Counted from the first letter of the stretch, positions 1 to 9,612 are shown. The stretch: DNA of 60,000 bases from Flagellimonas pelagia (GCF_003584135.1 NZ_QXFI01000032.1:1-60000); one strand, 5' to 3'. Program-made: numbers and translations. The notes: generated by a model not told the origin, from the letters alone.

Positions 1-506
1 TCCACCCCGCCCGTGGGCATGATGCTCGTCCATGGCTGTGGCCCTTTTATGGCCTTTACGAACCCGGGGCCGTACGTGGAACCAGGGAACAGTTTGATCA
101 CCTCCACCCCCAGTTCCTCGGCTCGGTCGATCTCCGTAAGACTGCCACATCCCGGGCTGTACATGACCTTTCTCCGGTTGCAGGCCACGGCAATGTCTTC
201 CCGCAAGGAAGGCGTCACGATAAAGTTGGCCCCTAATTGCATGTAGAACGAAGCGGCCGCGGCATCGGTGATGCTCCCCACCCCCATGATCATGCCCGGT
301 AGTTCTTGGAGCGCATATTTGTTCAGTTCGGTGAACACCTCATGGGCAAAATCCCCTCTCGCCGTGAATTCCATCAACCTTGCCCCACCATCGTAACAGG
401 CCTTCAACACCTGCTTTCCCAATTCCACATCCGGATGGTAGAACAGGGGCACCATGCCCGTTTCCTCCATTTTCCGTGCCACCTCGATCCGTGAATATCT
501 TGCCAT
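1..506 (-). CDS. eda: KDPG aldolase (2-dehydro-3-deoxyphosphogluconate aldolase), C-terminus cut by window start
   Basis: The 168 visible codons start at an ATG at 506 and run off the window. The protein looks like a class I KDPG/KHG aldolase: the early LMEFTARGDF stretch (residues 44-53) carries the glutamate and arginine of the family, and VIKLFPGS (136-143) holds the lysine, K138, that should form the Schiff base. In the family the enzyme splits 2-keto-3-deoxy-6-phosphogluconate into pyruvate and glyceraldehyde 3-phosphate in the cytoplasm. It lies 49 bases after the KDG kinase on the same strand, so the two give the last steps of a KDG branch of the Entner-Doudoroff route. The reading frame is G+C rich (37 of 60 bases at 61-120). 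The end and any downstream gene are not visible. Confidence 0.9.
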   Translation of the reverse strand, partial: MARYSRIEVARKMEETGMVPLFYHPDVELGKQVLKACYDGGARLMEFTARGDFAHEVFTELNKYALQELPGMIMGVGSITDAAAASFYMQLGANFIVTPSLREDIAVACNRRKVMYSPGCGSLTEIDRAEELGVEVIKLFPGSTYGPGFVKAIKGPQPWTSIMPTGGV

Positions 507-555
507 ATCGTTCTTTTACCCTTGTCCTTTTACTTTTACCTTTTTTACTTTTGTC

Positions 556-1605
556 CTATCTGGCCACCCTTCCGGAAGCATCGCCTCCCATCAGCTTTTC
601 GACCTCATCCACGGTCACCAGATTGGCGTCGCCCACGATCGTATGCTTCAAGCACGAAGCTGCCACCGCAAAGTTAAGCGCTTTCTGGTCATTGTTGGGC
701 CATGTGAGCAATCCGTAGATCAATCCGCCCATGAACGAATCCCCTCCCCCTACGCGGTCCACGATATGCGTGATCTGGTATTCCGGGGAAGTGAACATGT
801 TTTTTCCGTCATACAATACCCCGGCCCAGGTGTTGTGCGAGGCCGATAGGGAACCCCTCAAGGTAGTGATCACCTTTTTGGCGTTGGGGAACTTTTTCAT
901 CATCTGCTGGCACACGGACAAAAAGGCCTCGGCCTTTACGTGCTCTCCCTGTGTGGTGATGTCCAGTCCCTCGGGCTTTATCCCGAAATGTTTCTCCGCA
1001 TCTTCCTCGTTCCCCAGAATAATGTCACAGTATGAGGTCAGTTCCGTCATGATGGCCTCCCGGTCCCCTCCGTATTTCCAGAGCTTGGCCCTGTAGTTCA
1101 GATCGGTGGAAACGGTAAGTCCGTGCTTTTTCGCCGCCTTTACCGCCTCGATGCAGGCATCGGCCGCTCCCTGGGAAATGGCCGGGGTGATCCCCGTCCA
1201 GTGGAACCATCCCGCCCCTTCAAAAACGCTGTCCCAGTCCACCATGCCCTTCTGGATCTCCGCCATGGCCGAATGGGCCCGGTCGTACACCACCTTGCTC
1301 CCCCTGGAAACGGCTCCCGTTTCCAAAAAGTAGATGCCCAATCGGTCCCCACCGAAGATGATCCTGTCCGTGCCTACCCCGCGCTTGCGCATCTCCATCA
1401 GGGCACATTCGCCCAGGTCGTTCTTGGGCAACCGGGTGACAAAGTCCACGGGAATGCCATAATTGGCCAGGGATACCGCCACATTGGACTCCCCCCCGCC
1501 GTAGACCACATCGAAACGGTTCGCCTGCGAAAACCTTAAAAACCCCGGAGGGGCCAATCGTAACATGATCTCCCCGAACGTGATCACTTTTTTTGTCCCT
1601 TTCAT
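556..1605 (-). CDS. kdgK: 2-keto-3-deoxygluconate kinase, PfkB/ribokinase family
   Basis: A 349-residue PfkB-family sugar kinase, near the usual family length. The N-terminal glycine-rich substrate motif GGGESNVAVSLANYG spans residues 36-50, and the C-terminal signature DRVGGGDSF spans 283-291 with D289 as the expected catalytic base. The position between a sugar-acid transporter and KDPG aldolase argues for KDG as substrate (KDG + ATP to KDPG) rather than another sugar; this is inference from context. It is separated from the transporter by 129 bases holding a hairpin, so it may be transcribed partly on its own. The gene is clearly richer in G+C than genes further upstream in the locus (33-38 of 60 bases in three sampled lines). 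Confidence 0.88.
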   Translation of the reverse strand: MKGTKKVITFGEIMLRLAPPGFLRFSQANRFDVVYGGGESNVAVSLANYGIPVDFVTRLPKNDLGECALMEMRKRGVGTDRIIFGGDRLGIYFLETGAVSRGSKVVYDRAHSAMAEIQKGMVDWDSVFEGAGWFHWTGITPAISQGAADACIEAVKAAKKHGLTVSTDLNYRAKLWKYGGDREAIMTELTSYCDIILGNEEDAEKHFGIKPEGLDITTQGEHVKAEAFLSVCQQMMKKFPNAKKVITTLRGSLSASHNTWAGVLYDGKNMFTSPEYQITHIVDRVGGGDSFMGGLIYGLLTWPNNDQKALNFAVAASCLKHTIVGDANLVTVDEVEKLMGGDASGRVAR

Positions 1606-1647
1606 ATGCTGTTATGTTAGTTGGTTCTTAAAATATCATTTTGTTTG

Positions 1648-1692
1648 AGAAAAAGAAGAACGTACTTGGGAAAGCGGTACGCTCTTCTTGAA
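1648..1692 (-). terminator. Hairpin with U-run after the BASS transporter gene (terminator or attenuator)
   Basis: Arms at 1653-1665 and 1677-1689 pair over 13 positions with one mismatch, around an 11-base loop. Read on the minus strand the stem is followed by a T-rich stretch (CTTCTTTTTCTC), as in an intrinsic terminator. It sits between the stop of the transporter and the start of kdgK, so it may lower or separate expression of the kdgK-eda part. Confidence 0.6.
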
Positions 1693-1734
1693 AAACTAAA
1701 CTAACTCAAACAATCAATTCTTCTATTCTTTTGA

Positions 1735-2838
1735 TTAACTTTTTATTTCGGACACTACTTTTTCTGGGGCGCTTTTGTGCCAATAGGATGCCAGTATGGA
1801 CCCGGTAATGTTCATCAGCGGACCGAAAACGGCAGGCGCAAGCCCCATGGTGGCGATCTTGCCCAACGTATTGGCGATCCCCGAGGCCAATCCCCCGTTC
1901 TGCATGCCCACTTCTATGGATATGGTACGGGCATCCCGCTCGTCCATCCCCACCACCCGTGCGAACCAATACCCCAAGAAATAGCCGAAAAGGTTGTGTG
2001 CGAGTACCAAGAGGAGCAACATGCCCCCGATATCCAGCAGACTGTCCCTGCCCGCTGCGGTGATCACGATGATGATCAGGCCTATGGCCAACATGGAAAG
2101 CATCGGCATGATGTCATCCAACCATTTGGTCTTGCCGTGCAACAAATAGTTGAACAGCAACCCGGCACCGATGGGCAGGATGATCATCTTGGTGATGCTC
2201 CACATCATGGTCAGCACATCGATCTCCACGAACTGTCCGGCCAACAGTTTCATCAACAAGGGGGTGACAAAGGGCGCCAACAAAGTGGCTATGGAGGTGA
2301 TGGTAATGGACAGTGCCAGGTTGGCCTTGGCCAGGTAGGCCATCACGTTGGAGGCCACCCCGCTCGGGGAGCAACCGATCAGAACGATTCCCGCCGCTAT
2401 CTCAGGAGAAAAACCGCTGATGTTGGCCAGTACGTAACCGATGATCGGCATGATGGCCAACTGTGCGGTCACGCCCACCAATACCCCTTTTGGGGACTTG
2501 ATGATCCCAGCGAAATCCTTGATGCTCATGGAGGTCCCCATCCCGAACATGATGATCTGGATCAACGGGATGATCAACCCCGTCAGCTTAAAGTCCCCTA
2601 TCCGTACAAAATATTGGGGCCAGTATAAAGACAGTGTTACCCCGCCAAAGATAAGGGCCGCAAAGGTATAGCCTTTAAGAGAGGCAAAACCATTGAAGCC
2701 TATACCCAGCAAAAGAAAGAAAACTACCAAGGGAAGGCCTGCCGACGAAAGGTTGCCCATAAACACCATTATCACAAAAAGTAAAAGTGATATTGCCGCC
2801 AGCACCAAACTGGATTTATATATGTTCCAATTTTTCAA
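1735..2838 (-). CDS. Bile acid:sodium symporter (BASS) family transporter, probably for a sugar acid
   Basis: A 367-residue, very hydrophobic protein with about ten membrane segments. The segment GIVLIGCSPSGVASNVMAYL (residues about 150-169) is the hallmark of the BASS/SBF fold, in which family members move organic anions with sodium across the inner membrane. The real substrate cannot be read from sequence. Its place between exported sugar-acid-type proteins and KDG kinase suggests it imports KDG or a related acid, a job more often done by MFS or KdgT-type carriers in such loci; this is inference. It is 80 bases downstream of the RraA-like gene and followed by a hairpin. Confidence 0.8.
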   Translation of the reverse strand: MKNWNIYKSSLVLAAISLLLFVIMVFMGNLSSAGLPLVVFFLLLGIGFNGFASLKGYTFAALIFGGVTLSLYWPQYFVRIGDFKLTGLIIPLIQIIMFGMGTSMSIKDFAGIIKSPKGVLVGVTAQLAIMPIIGYVLANISGFSPEIAAGIVLIGCSPSGVASNVMAYLAKANLALSITITSIATLLAPFVTPLLMKLLAGQFVEIDVLTMMWSITKMIILPIGAGLLFNYLLHGKTKWLDDIMPMLSMLAIGLIIIVITAAGRDSLLDIGGMLLLLVLAHNLFGYFLGYWFARVVGMDERDARTISIEVGMQNGGLASGIANTLGKIATMGLAPAVFGPLMNITGSILASYWHKSAPEKVVSEIKS

Positions 2839-2918
2839 AATATAGTTTTTAGGTTACCAACTTGCTTCTCCAAGGCAGCAACGTTAGTTTTCACTTTTGA
2901 TTAAAGGTTTTCCAAGGG

Positions 2919-3884
2919 TCAATTGCCACTTCTTTTTTCTTCCCGCTCTTTCAAGAAGGCATCCAATTCCTTTTTAGGCATTGGTAGGTTTGGATATTTG
3001 TTCAACCACTCCTTGAAATCTTTTTCAAAAACCGCATCGTCCACCACAAATCTTTCATTGATATACTCATATTTATTCGTACGCATACAGAACCTATTGA
3101 ACTCATCGCGAAGGGCGGTATATTCTCCTGAAATGACCACTTGTTGAACCAAATGGGCAGGGATGAAACTTACCCCCGTAGACTTGGCCAAGACCACATC
3201 GCCAGGCAATACGGTAACCCTTCCTATTCGAATAGGTCCATTTACCGATTCTATCATCATTTCTTTAATGGCCGATGGATCAGAACCCCGAATCCACGCG
3301 TTGAACCCTTCAATTTGTGAAAGTCCTTCCACATCACGAACAGATCCATTGAAAATGACACCGCGTTTTCCTGCTTTATAGATGGCATTGCCCAAGTTGT
3401 CACCGATCAATGTTCCATCGATCATTTTACCATAGCTATCCGCCACATAGACATCCCCATCCATTAACTTGATAATGGGCGCATAATTGGTCACAGGGGT
3501 TTTGGTGCCCTCCTTTTCCGCCTGCTTCTGGATGTAGGTATCAAAGTCTTTACGGAATGGCATGAATTGGGCCGTTACCACACGACCGGTCATGATCTGG
3601 TCAGGATGCAGAATTTCCCATCCATTCTCGTAAGTACTGGCAAAATTCTCAAATTGGTTGTTGTAGCCATTTCTTCTTAGATTACCCCATACTTCCTCCA
3701 TAGAGAGTGCCTTTAGGCGCTCCAGTAGCTCATCCGACACTTTGGGTCTTCCGTCCGAAGTTCTCTCCCCTGTCCATTCAGAAGTCAACGCTTTGATCGT
3801 TTCTGGTTGCCAGACTACATTTTGCGATTGTAGACCCATAACGGTACATACAATGGCTATACATGACATAAATGCTTTTTTCAT
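2919..3884 (-). CDS. Exported RraA-like protein (RraA / HMG aldolase family)
   Basis: 321 residues with a type I signal peptide (MKKAFMSCIAIVCTVMGLQSQ), then a helical N-terminal part and an RraA-like domain. Family marks are GDNLGNAIYKAGKRG followed by the RD motif in FNGSVRDVEG, where the arginine and aspartate bind substrate and metal in HMG/CHA aldolases. Family members are usually cytoplasmic and act as aldolases or decarboxylases on 2-oxo acids, or as RNase E regulators; the signal peptide makes the RNase role unlikely here. It sits in the sugar-acid locus between the YhcH-like gene and the BASS transporter, so a periplasmic step on a sugar acid is likely but not shown. G+C is about 38% in the sampled line, unlike the genes downstream. 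Confidence 0.75.
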   Translation of the reverse strand: MKKAFMSCIAIVCTVMGLQSQNVVWQPETIKALTSEWTGERTSDGRPKVSDELLERLKALSMEEVWGNLRRNGYNNQFENFASTYENGWEILHPDQIMTGRVVTAQFMPFRKDFDTYIQKQAEKEGTKTPVTNYAPIIKLMDGDVYVADSYGKMIDGTLIGDNLGNAIYKAGKRGVIFNGSVRDVEGLSQIEGFNAWIRGSDPSAIKEMMIESVNGPIRIGRVTVLPGDVVLAKSTGVSFIPAHLVQQVVISGEYTALRDEFNRFCMRTNKYEYINERFVVDDAVFEKDFKEWLNKYPNLPMPKKELDAFLKEREEKRSGN

Positions 3885-3945
3885 AATGTTTCATTTTAAT
3901 TAATGCCTTATTAGATTCATTTTTCAAATTTTGTTTTTCTAGGAT

Positions 3946-4578
3946 TTATGGGACCCTAACCTTGATCAAAACCTTCTTGATAGTATCATGACCCTTTTCC
4001 CTAAATGCCGGGCGGTGAATCTCCTTTGGAGAGAAAATGAAGAATGTTCCGGGCTTACCCACATAGAACTTCCCATTTTCCACATTGTAGTTCTCCACAT
4101 CCCGTTTGGGGTCGTAGGCCGCTGTTGAAGTGTATTTGGAATTCTTCAATGAAGCGACCCCCATACCGGCCTTCCCTTTGGCCACATACTGCAAATCGTT
4201 GAAATTTTGATGGGTTTCCCAGTTTATTTCCGAAATGTCCTTGGTAGGGCCCTCGGAAACAAATGCGGTTACATTACCTTCATCAATGACATACCTTCCG
4301 GGCTCCAATGTTTCAAGATCGTGTGATGCCAGAAATTCAAATGCCTTGTTCCACCAATCTGGATTACTGCAATATTGGCGTGCCAGTTCCTCCATGTTTA
4401 TGGATTTGTGGGGCTTCAGTTTTACCCCGTTCAACCAAGCCTTGCTTTTATACCATTTAGCAATGCTCTCCTTGTTGCACGGTGTCTCCGTATTTTGTGC
4501 ACATGCACCTATGGCACAGCATACTAACAGCAATAGCAGACCTGCCCTTTTTACCAAGAGTTTATGTAAAATTCCCAT
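3946..4578 (-). CDS. Exported YhcH/YjgK/YiaL (DUF386) family protein
   Basis: 210 residues. The N-terminus is a signal peptide ending in AIGAC, which fits a lipoprotein box as well as a plain signal. The body carries the family pattern: HQNFNDLQYV near residue 123, and GTFFIFSPKEIHRPA near 179-193, a cupin-like barrel with histidines that can hold metal. YiaL and relatives are linked to 2,3-diketogulonate and uronate or sialic acid use, and the fold resembles sugar isomerases or mutarotases. The usual members are cytoplasmic and about 150 residues, so the export signal and the extra N-terminal 60 residues are unusual. It follows SusD with an 18-base gap and belongs to the same operon. Confidence 0.75.
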   Translation of the reverse strand: MGILHKLLVKRAGLLLLLVCCAIGACAQNTETPCNKESIAKWYKSKAWLNGVKLKPHKSINMEELARQYCSNPDWWNKAFEFLASHDLETLEPGRYVIDEGNVTAFVSEGPTKDISEINWETHQNFNDLQYVAKGKAGMGVASLKNSKYTSTAAYDPKRDVENYNVENGKFYVGKPGTFFIFSPKEIHRPAFREKGHDTIKKVLIKVRVP

Positions 4579-4595
4579 GATCTTGTCTTTACTGA

Positions 4596-6227
4596 TTAAT
4601 ATCCTGGGTTTTGTTCAAAATCGTCCCGATTGGTAAGACGGTCTATCATGTTGCTGGGAATAGGGCGGAGCAAATGTTTTTGTTCGATGTTGCCCCTACC
4701 CAAAGTATTGTACAACTGCACCCTTTCTATCAACTTACCTGTCCTTTTCAAATCGGCCCATCTAAGTCTTTCAGCTCCCAGTTCCAATGCCCTTTCATCC
4801 AAGATGAAGTCTATGTCCAGTTGATCCTCTGTGATTTCCATAGCCGTTTCCTTTCCTGGCCAAGCAGCCCGATGCCTGATGGTATTGATATGTTCCACAG
4901 CCTCTGGTAAATTCCCAAGTTTCATGTAGGCTTCTGCTGCAATCAAGTACATTTCGGCCAAACGAATCTCGATGACGTTCTTTGTGCCTACCCCACTGTT
5001 GATGGATGGCCTTAATGGATCTTTGTACTTTCTCATGTGTGGAAACAATTCCCTGGAACCTGTTGGATTTTCCCCATCATACAAATCATTGATATCAAAA
5101 ACCCCATATTTTTGTTCCAACACTGCTTCTTCATCATCCGGAACGTCCCATGGAACATAGATAAATGCCGTATCGCCAATCTGCATGTTGGCCGGTAGGG
5201 TTGACTCATTGTTGGCAATCCAAGCTGTTTTCCACGACTTTGCAAATCTGGAATCGTTCTCCCGGTTGGCAGCCAATAGATCAAAGTAGTAACGGGTTGC
5301 CACAAACCTTGGCCATGGACGGTCATTCTCGAGTGCTCGGGTCATCCCGGGTTGCAGGTCATATCTTGGAGTAAAGTATAGAAAGTATGCGTTTCCACTT
5401 CCATTCAAACGCTGGTCTTGCGAGAATTGAATGGACCAAATTACCTCGGAATTCTCTCTATTGTCCACATCCCATAATCTCGAATAATCATCCAATAGGG
5501 CCAATCCATGGTCGTTGATCACTTTTTCGGCAAATTCGGCAGCCTTGTCATTTTGACCAAGAGTCAGATACACCCTTGCCAATAAAGCCTGTGCCGCCGC
5601 TTTTGTTACCCTTCCAAATTCTTCCTGTGTTTCAGGAAGGTTTTGTTCAGCAAAAACCAAATCGGACACAATCTGGGCATACACTTCAGCTTCCGAAGCC
5701 CTAGTGGCCGTAGTGACTACTTCAGTAACCTCTTCTGTGATAAGTGGTAAGCCCCCAAAGTGCATCACCAAAATATGATAGTACCAAGCCCGAAGAAAAT
5801 AGGATTCAGCCACTTTTTGGTTCACTTCACTTTGTGTCATCTCCTCAACTTCACCTGCCCTTGAAATTGCGGTATTGCAGGCCGCAATGCCTTGGTAAAA
5901 GGGAGACCAAAGATTCCACAGAACCGGATTGGCCGGCTGTATTCCAGAATTATAGGCATTGAACTCTATGAATGTTCCATCGGATCCGTTGGTCCAAAGA
6001 TCGGTTCCGAAGAAAACGAGTGGTGCAAAATTATTTCCCCCAGCAAACAGACTTCGGGTAAAGGTATAGTTGGAGTTCACCAAATCCTTATAACCCTTTT
6101 CTGTCTTGAAGTAGGAATTGACCGGTGGGGACACTATTTTCTCCTCATCCAGAATATCCGTTGAGCAACCACATAAGAATATGGCGGCAACAACACATAA
6201 TGTAATTTTATTGATAAGCATTTTCAT
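4596..6227 (-). CDS. SusD/RagB family glycan-binding outer membrane lipoprotein
   Basis: About 543 residues from the ATG at 6227. I prefer this start to the one at 6251, because it gives a clean lipoprotein signal (MKMLINKITLCVV then FLCGC) and leaves an 11-base gap instead of an overlap with SusC. The body has the SusD pattern: TPR-like helices, the LRAWYYHILVMHFGG stretch, and a C-terminal LAEMYLIAAEAYMKLG followed by FILDERALELGAERLRW. SusD caps the SusC barrel at the cell surface and binds the oligosaccharide before import. The ligand cannot be told from sequence; neighbours suggest a uronate-containing glycan. Confidence 0.93.
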   Translation of the reverse strand: MKMLINKITLCVVAAIFLCGCSTDILDEEKIVSPPVNSYFKTEKGYKDLVNSNYTFTRSLFAGGNNFAPLVFFGTDLWTNGSDGTFIEFNAYNSGIQPANPVLWNLWSPFYQGIAACNTAISRAGEVEEMTQSEVNQKVAESYFLRAWYYHILVMHFGGLPLITEEVTEVVTTATRASEAEVYAQIVSDLVFAEQNLPETQEEFGRVTKAAAQALLARVYLTLGQNDKAAEFAEKVINDHGLALLDDYSRLWDVDNRENSEVIWSIQFSQDQRLNGSGNAYFLYFTPRYDLQPGMTRALENDRPWPRFVATRYYFDLLAANRENDSRFAKSWKTAWIANNESTLPANMQIGDTAFIYVPWDVPDDEEAVLEQKYGVFDINDLYDGENPTGSRELFPHMRKYKDPLRPSINSGVGTKNVIEIRLAEMYLIAAEAYMKLGNLPEAVEHINTIRHRAAWPGKETAMEITEDQLDIDFILDERALELGAERLRWADLKRTGKLIERVQLYNTLGRGNIEQKHLLRPIPSNMIDRLTNRDDFEQNPGY

Positions 6228-6237
6228 AACCAAAATT

Positions 6238-9200
6238 TTAAAATTGAACATTAATACCTAGAATCATAGTCCTTGTTGCAGGATAAGAGGAAATGGTCCT
6301 GGTACCATCATCCCCTATAGATCCGTTCAGGTCTGGTTTCATGTTAAAATCCCTTAGTTCAGATTTTGTCCAATATGCCAGGTTCTCACCGGATAGGTAA
6401 AGTCTTAAACCGGTAAATGGCGTCTTGTCCAACAGCGATTGTGGGAATCGGTATCCCAACGATATCTGTCGTAGACTGATCAAACTGGCATCCCGATATC
6501 TGAGGGTACTGCCATATAGGCCACTTCCCTCGTACAATTGATTTGGTCTTGGGTAATTATTTGTAGGGTTGGTCGGGGTCCAATAATCAAACACCAACTT
6601 GTTATACCTCTTCTTGGCGAAGGGAGCGAACGCTTCAATTGCGGTCATACCGCCCCACCTGATATAGGTCTGGAAAGAAAGATCAAAGTTCTTGTATTTG
6701 AAGGTGTTGGTAATATTGCTCACAAAATCTGGCTGTGCGCTTCCCAATACCATTCTATCGGCATCGGTAATGGCTCCATCATTGTCCACATCCAACACTT
6801 TTATTTGGCCGGGTTCCTCACCATAGCTTGCGGCTTCAGCACTTTCATTTTGCTGCCATATTCCAATTTTCTTGTAATCATAGAACACTTCTATAGGTTC
6901 TCCAATGAACCATCTGTTCCCAACGTCGTCCACTTTACCGTTATACAGTTCTTCAATCTCCGTGTTGTTCTTAAAGAAGGTAAGGTTGGTCTGCCAGTTA
7001 AAGTCTTCCCCTGCTACGTTTACCGAATTCAAGGAAAGCTCCAAACCTTTGTTCTTGGTCTTCCCTACATTCTGCAACACTTGATCGTACCCAGATGTAA
7101 TAGGGAGTTTTCGATACATAAGAAGATCATAGGTATTTGTGTTGTATATGTCAACAGTACCTGACAACCTTCCCTTGAACAGCCTGAAATCAAGACCGAA
7201 ATTGTAAACCGCAGTGGTTTCCCATTTAAGGTCCCTGTTCTCCAATTCTGTTGGATAGTACCCAAAACCTGGCTCCTCGTTCCATGAATAAGCGCTTCTG
7301 GTAACACCGCCCTGGGTTTGGTACGGACTGATACCCTGGTTACCGGTAACCCCATAGCTCAATCTCAACTTTAGGTCATCCAACCAATTCTGGGTACCTT
7401 TCATAAACTTCTCACTCGAAACCCTATAGGCAAAGGCAGCAGAAGGGAAATATCCCCATTTGTGGTCCGGTGAGAATTGGGAGGCACCATCCGCCCTAAT
7501 GGACAAGGTTAACAGATATTTACTGTCATATCCATAAAACACCCTACCCGCATAGGACAACAGATCGGTTTCTATTAAGTTGGAACTTACTGAATTAACC
7601 AATGTAGCACTTCCCAGATTATGATATCTGGATTCTTCATAAGGAAGGTCACTGACCCCTGCACCGCTGGTCTCCACCCTTGTAGACTGGAATCCCTGAA
7701 TTGCCGTTAAGGTTAGTTGATGCTTTTCATTAAACTGCTTGTTATAGGTGAGCACACTTTCGTACAACAAAAGGTTATCCACTGAGTTGTTAATGTCCGC
7801 AGTTGGCGTTCCCAGGTTTCTTGCCAAAGAATAGTACCCTGCGGATTCTTTTATGGTCCTCAGATTAAAATTGGTTCCCAGATTCAACCTGTAGGTCAAG
7901 TCGGGAGTTACCTTGGCCTCTGCAAATACGTTCAGGACAGCGCCCCAACTTTTGTTATCCCATCTGTAAGAATCATAAATGAAATCTGCCAGCGGGTTCA
8001 GCAAAAGACCATCAGCAGTTGCCGTAAACCTAGGAGTGCCATCATCCTCGTACAATTTTCCCAAAGGGCTTGATTGAAACGCCTGGAACAGGGCAGCACT
8101 TGATTTTCTCTTGTTGTATGAATGGTTCAACAATATGGATGCTCCTCCACTAAAAACAGGGGAAAACGTAAAATCCAAGTTTGTCCTGATGCTATAACGG
8201 TCAAAGACCTCTCCTGGAATTATACCTTCTTGTTTAAAATAATTCCCGGAAAAATTATATTTCACCTTATCCGATCCCCCGCTTACCGTAAGCTGGTGTT
8301 TCTGTTGAAGACCATGTTGGTAGAGCATGTCCTGATAATTCAGTCCATTGCCACCTTCCCTGAGACTCTCAATTTCAATCTCATCGAATATGATCTCATC
8401 GTATTCGTCGCTTGTTCCTCCTTCAGGATACCCCCCGATGGCCCTATACGCCTCCCTGGCAATTTCCGCATATTGTGGTCCATTGGCATAGGGGATGGTT
8501 CCATAGGCCATGATAGGGCCCGCATAACTTTCAAAAATGAACCTTGGGGCTCCCGTGGTTCCCCTCTTTGTAGTGATGATGATAACACCATTGGCTCCCC
8601 TTGCACCATAAATGGCAGTGGATGAGGCATCCTTTAAAACATCCACACTTTCAATATCATAAGGGTTGATATCGTTCAATGTCCCGTAATAGGGTGAACC
8701 ATCCAGAATGATCAATGGATCATTGGTTGCCGTAAAGGAACGTTGTCCCCTTAACTGCAACTGGGCGGATGCCCCGGGACCCGTACCGGACGCCACCACA
8801 TCCAATCCAGGGATCCGACCAACCATACCACCTTCAATGGATGTCATGGGAATATCTGCTATATCTTCCGTGTCAACCGAAGCAACGGAACCTGTTATGT
8901 CCCTTCGCTTTTGTGTACCATAACCCACTACCACGACCTCATCGAGCGCTTGGGAATCTTCCAACATGACAACATCTATCGTGGTGGATTGGCCAACCGT
9001 TATTTCTTGACCTGCAAATCCAATGGAACTGAAAACTAAAATGGATTCGGGGCCGGAAACCTGAAGGGAATAGTTGCCATCGAAATCCGCGGCCACACCG
9101 TTGGTGGTCCCCTTTTCCACAACATTGGCGCCGGGAATGGGAACCCCTTGGTTATCTGTAATGGTTCCGCTTACCGTATATTGCACAGGTATGGCCAAGG

Positions 9201-9612
9201 GAATATTCCTCTTCTCCTTGTTTTCCTCGGCATCCTTATTTTTGGGTTTGTCCGATGTTCTTTTTAGAACAATTTGGTTCTTGACCATGGAGTAGATCAC
9301 GGGTTCCCCATTGAAGATCATCTCGAGGATATCCGCAACTTTCTTGTTCTTCACTTTTAACGAGATCTTCCGATCCTCGTTTATCTCTCCACTTTTATAG
9401 AAAAATTTGTAGCTGCTTTTGGACTCAATCTTTTCAAGTACATGTTGTACAGTCTCATTTTCTACTTCTAGATCTATTTTGGTATTCTGCGAGAATGAAT
9501 TTGCATTTACATTTAAAAGAGCGAATACCAAAAGAACGAATGAGAGTTTCATAGTCCGGTTCTTGTTTAGAATATTTCCCAATACTGAGGGAAACCAATC
9601 TATTTTTTGCAT
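6238..9612 (-). CDS. SusC/RagA family TonB-linked outer membrane transporter with STN domain
   Basis: 1124 residues. A signal peptide follows a 20-residue leader, as is common in this class, and ends near NSFSQ. Next come an STN (secretin/TonB short N-terminal) domain at roughly 45-115, a carboxypeptidase-regulatory-like domain (VSGTITDNQGVPIPGANVV), a TonB-box-like VVVVGYG, a plug with GARGANGVIIITTKRG, and a long beta-barrel. SusC forms the TonB-driven import channel with SusD. The STN domain is the part that signals to FecR-type anti-sigma factors, and such a gene pair lies directly upstream, so this transporter probably senses its own substrate. A hairpin lies between FecR and this gene. 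Confidence 0.95.
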   Translation of the reverse strand: MQKIDWFPSVLGNILNKNRTMKLSFVLLVFALLNVNANSFSQNTKIDLEVENETVQHVLEKIESKSSYKFFYKSGEINEDRKISLKVKNKKVADILEMIFNGEPVIYSMVKNQIVLKRTSDKPKNKDAEENKEKRNIPLAIPVQYTVSGTITDNQGVPIPGANVVEKGTTNGVAADFDGNYSLQVSGPESILVFSSIGFAGQEITVGQSTTIDVVMLEDSQALDEVVVVGYGTQKRRDITGSVASVDTEDIADIPMTSIEGGMVGRIPGLDVVASGTGPGASAQLQLRGQRSFTATNDPLIILDGSPYYGTLNDINPYDIESVDVLKDASSTAIYGARGANGVIIITTKRGTTGAPRFIFESYAGPIMAYGTIPYANGPQYAEIAREAYRAIGGYPEGGTSDEYDEIIFDEIEIESLREGGNGLNYQDMLYQHGLQQKHQLTVSGGSDKVKYNFSGNYFKQEGIIPGEVFDRYSIRTNLDFTFSPVFSGGASILLNHSYNKRKSSAALFQAFQSSPLGKLYEDDGTPRFTATADGLLLNPLADFIYDSYRWDNKSWGAVLNVFAEAKVTPDLTYRLNLGTNFNLRTIKESAGYYSLARNLGTPTADINNSVDNLLLYESVLTYNKQFNEKHQLTLTAIQGFQSTRVETSGAGVSDLPYEESRYHNLGSATLVNSVSSNLIETDLLSYAGRVFYGYDSKYLLTLSIRADGASQFSPDHKWGYFPSAAFAYRVSSEKFMKGTQNWLDDLKLRLSYGVTGNQGISPYQTQGGVTRSAYSWNEEPGFGYYPTELENRDLKWETTAVYNFGLDFRLFKGRLSGTVDIYNTNTYDLLMYRKLPITSGYDQVLQNVGKTKNKGLELSLNSVNVAGEDFNWQTNLTFFKNNTEIEELYNGKVDDVGNRWFIGEPIEVFYDYKKIGIWQQNESAEAASYGEEPGQIKVLDVDNDGAITDADRMVLGSAQPDFVSNITNTFKYKNFDLSFQTYIRWGGMTAIEAFAPFAKKRYNKLVFDYWTPTNPTNNYPRPNQLYEGSGLYGSTLRYRDASLISLRQISLGYRFPQSLLDKTPFTGLRLYLSGENLAYWTKSELRDFNMKPDLNGSIGDDGTRTISSYPATRTMILGINVQF

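Noticed and set aside
1777..2628. A 283-codon open frame opposite the BASS gene
   Set aside because: Its translation is rich in H, Q, G and D with no hydrophobic core, as expected for the antisense of a membrane protein gene, and the opposite frame is a clear family member.
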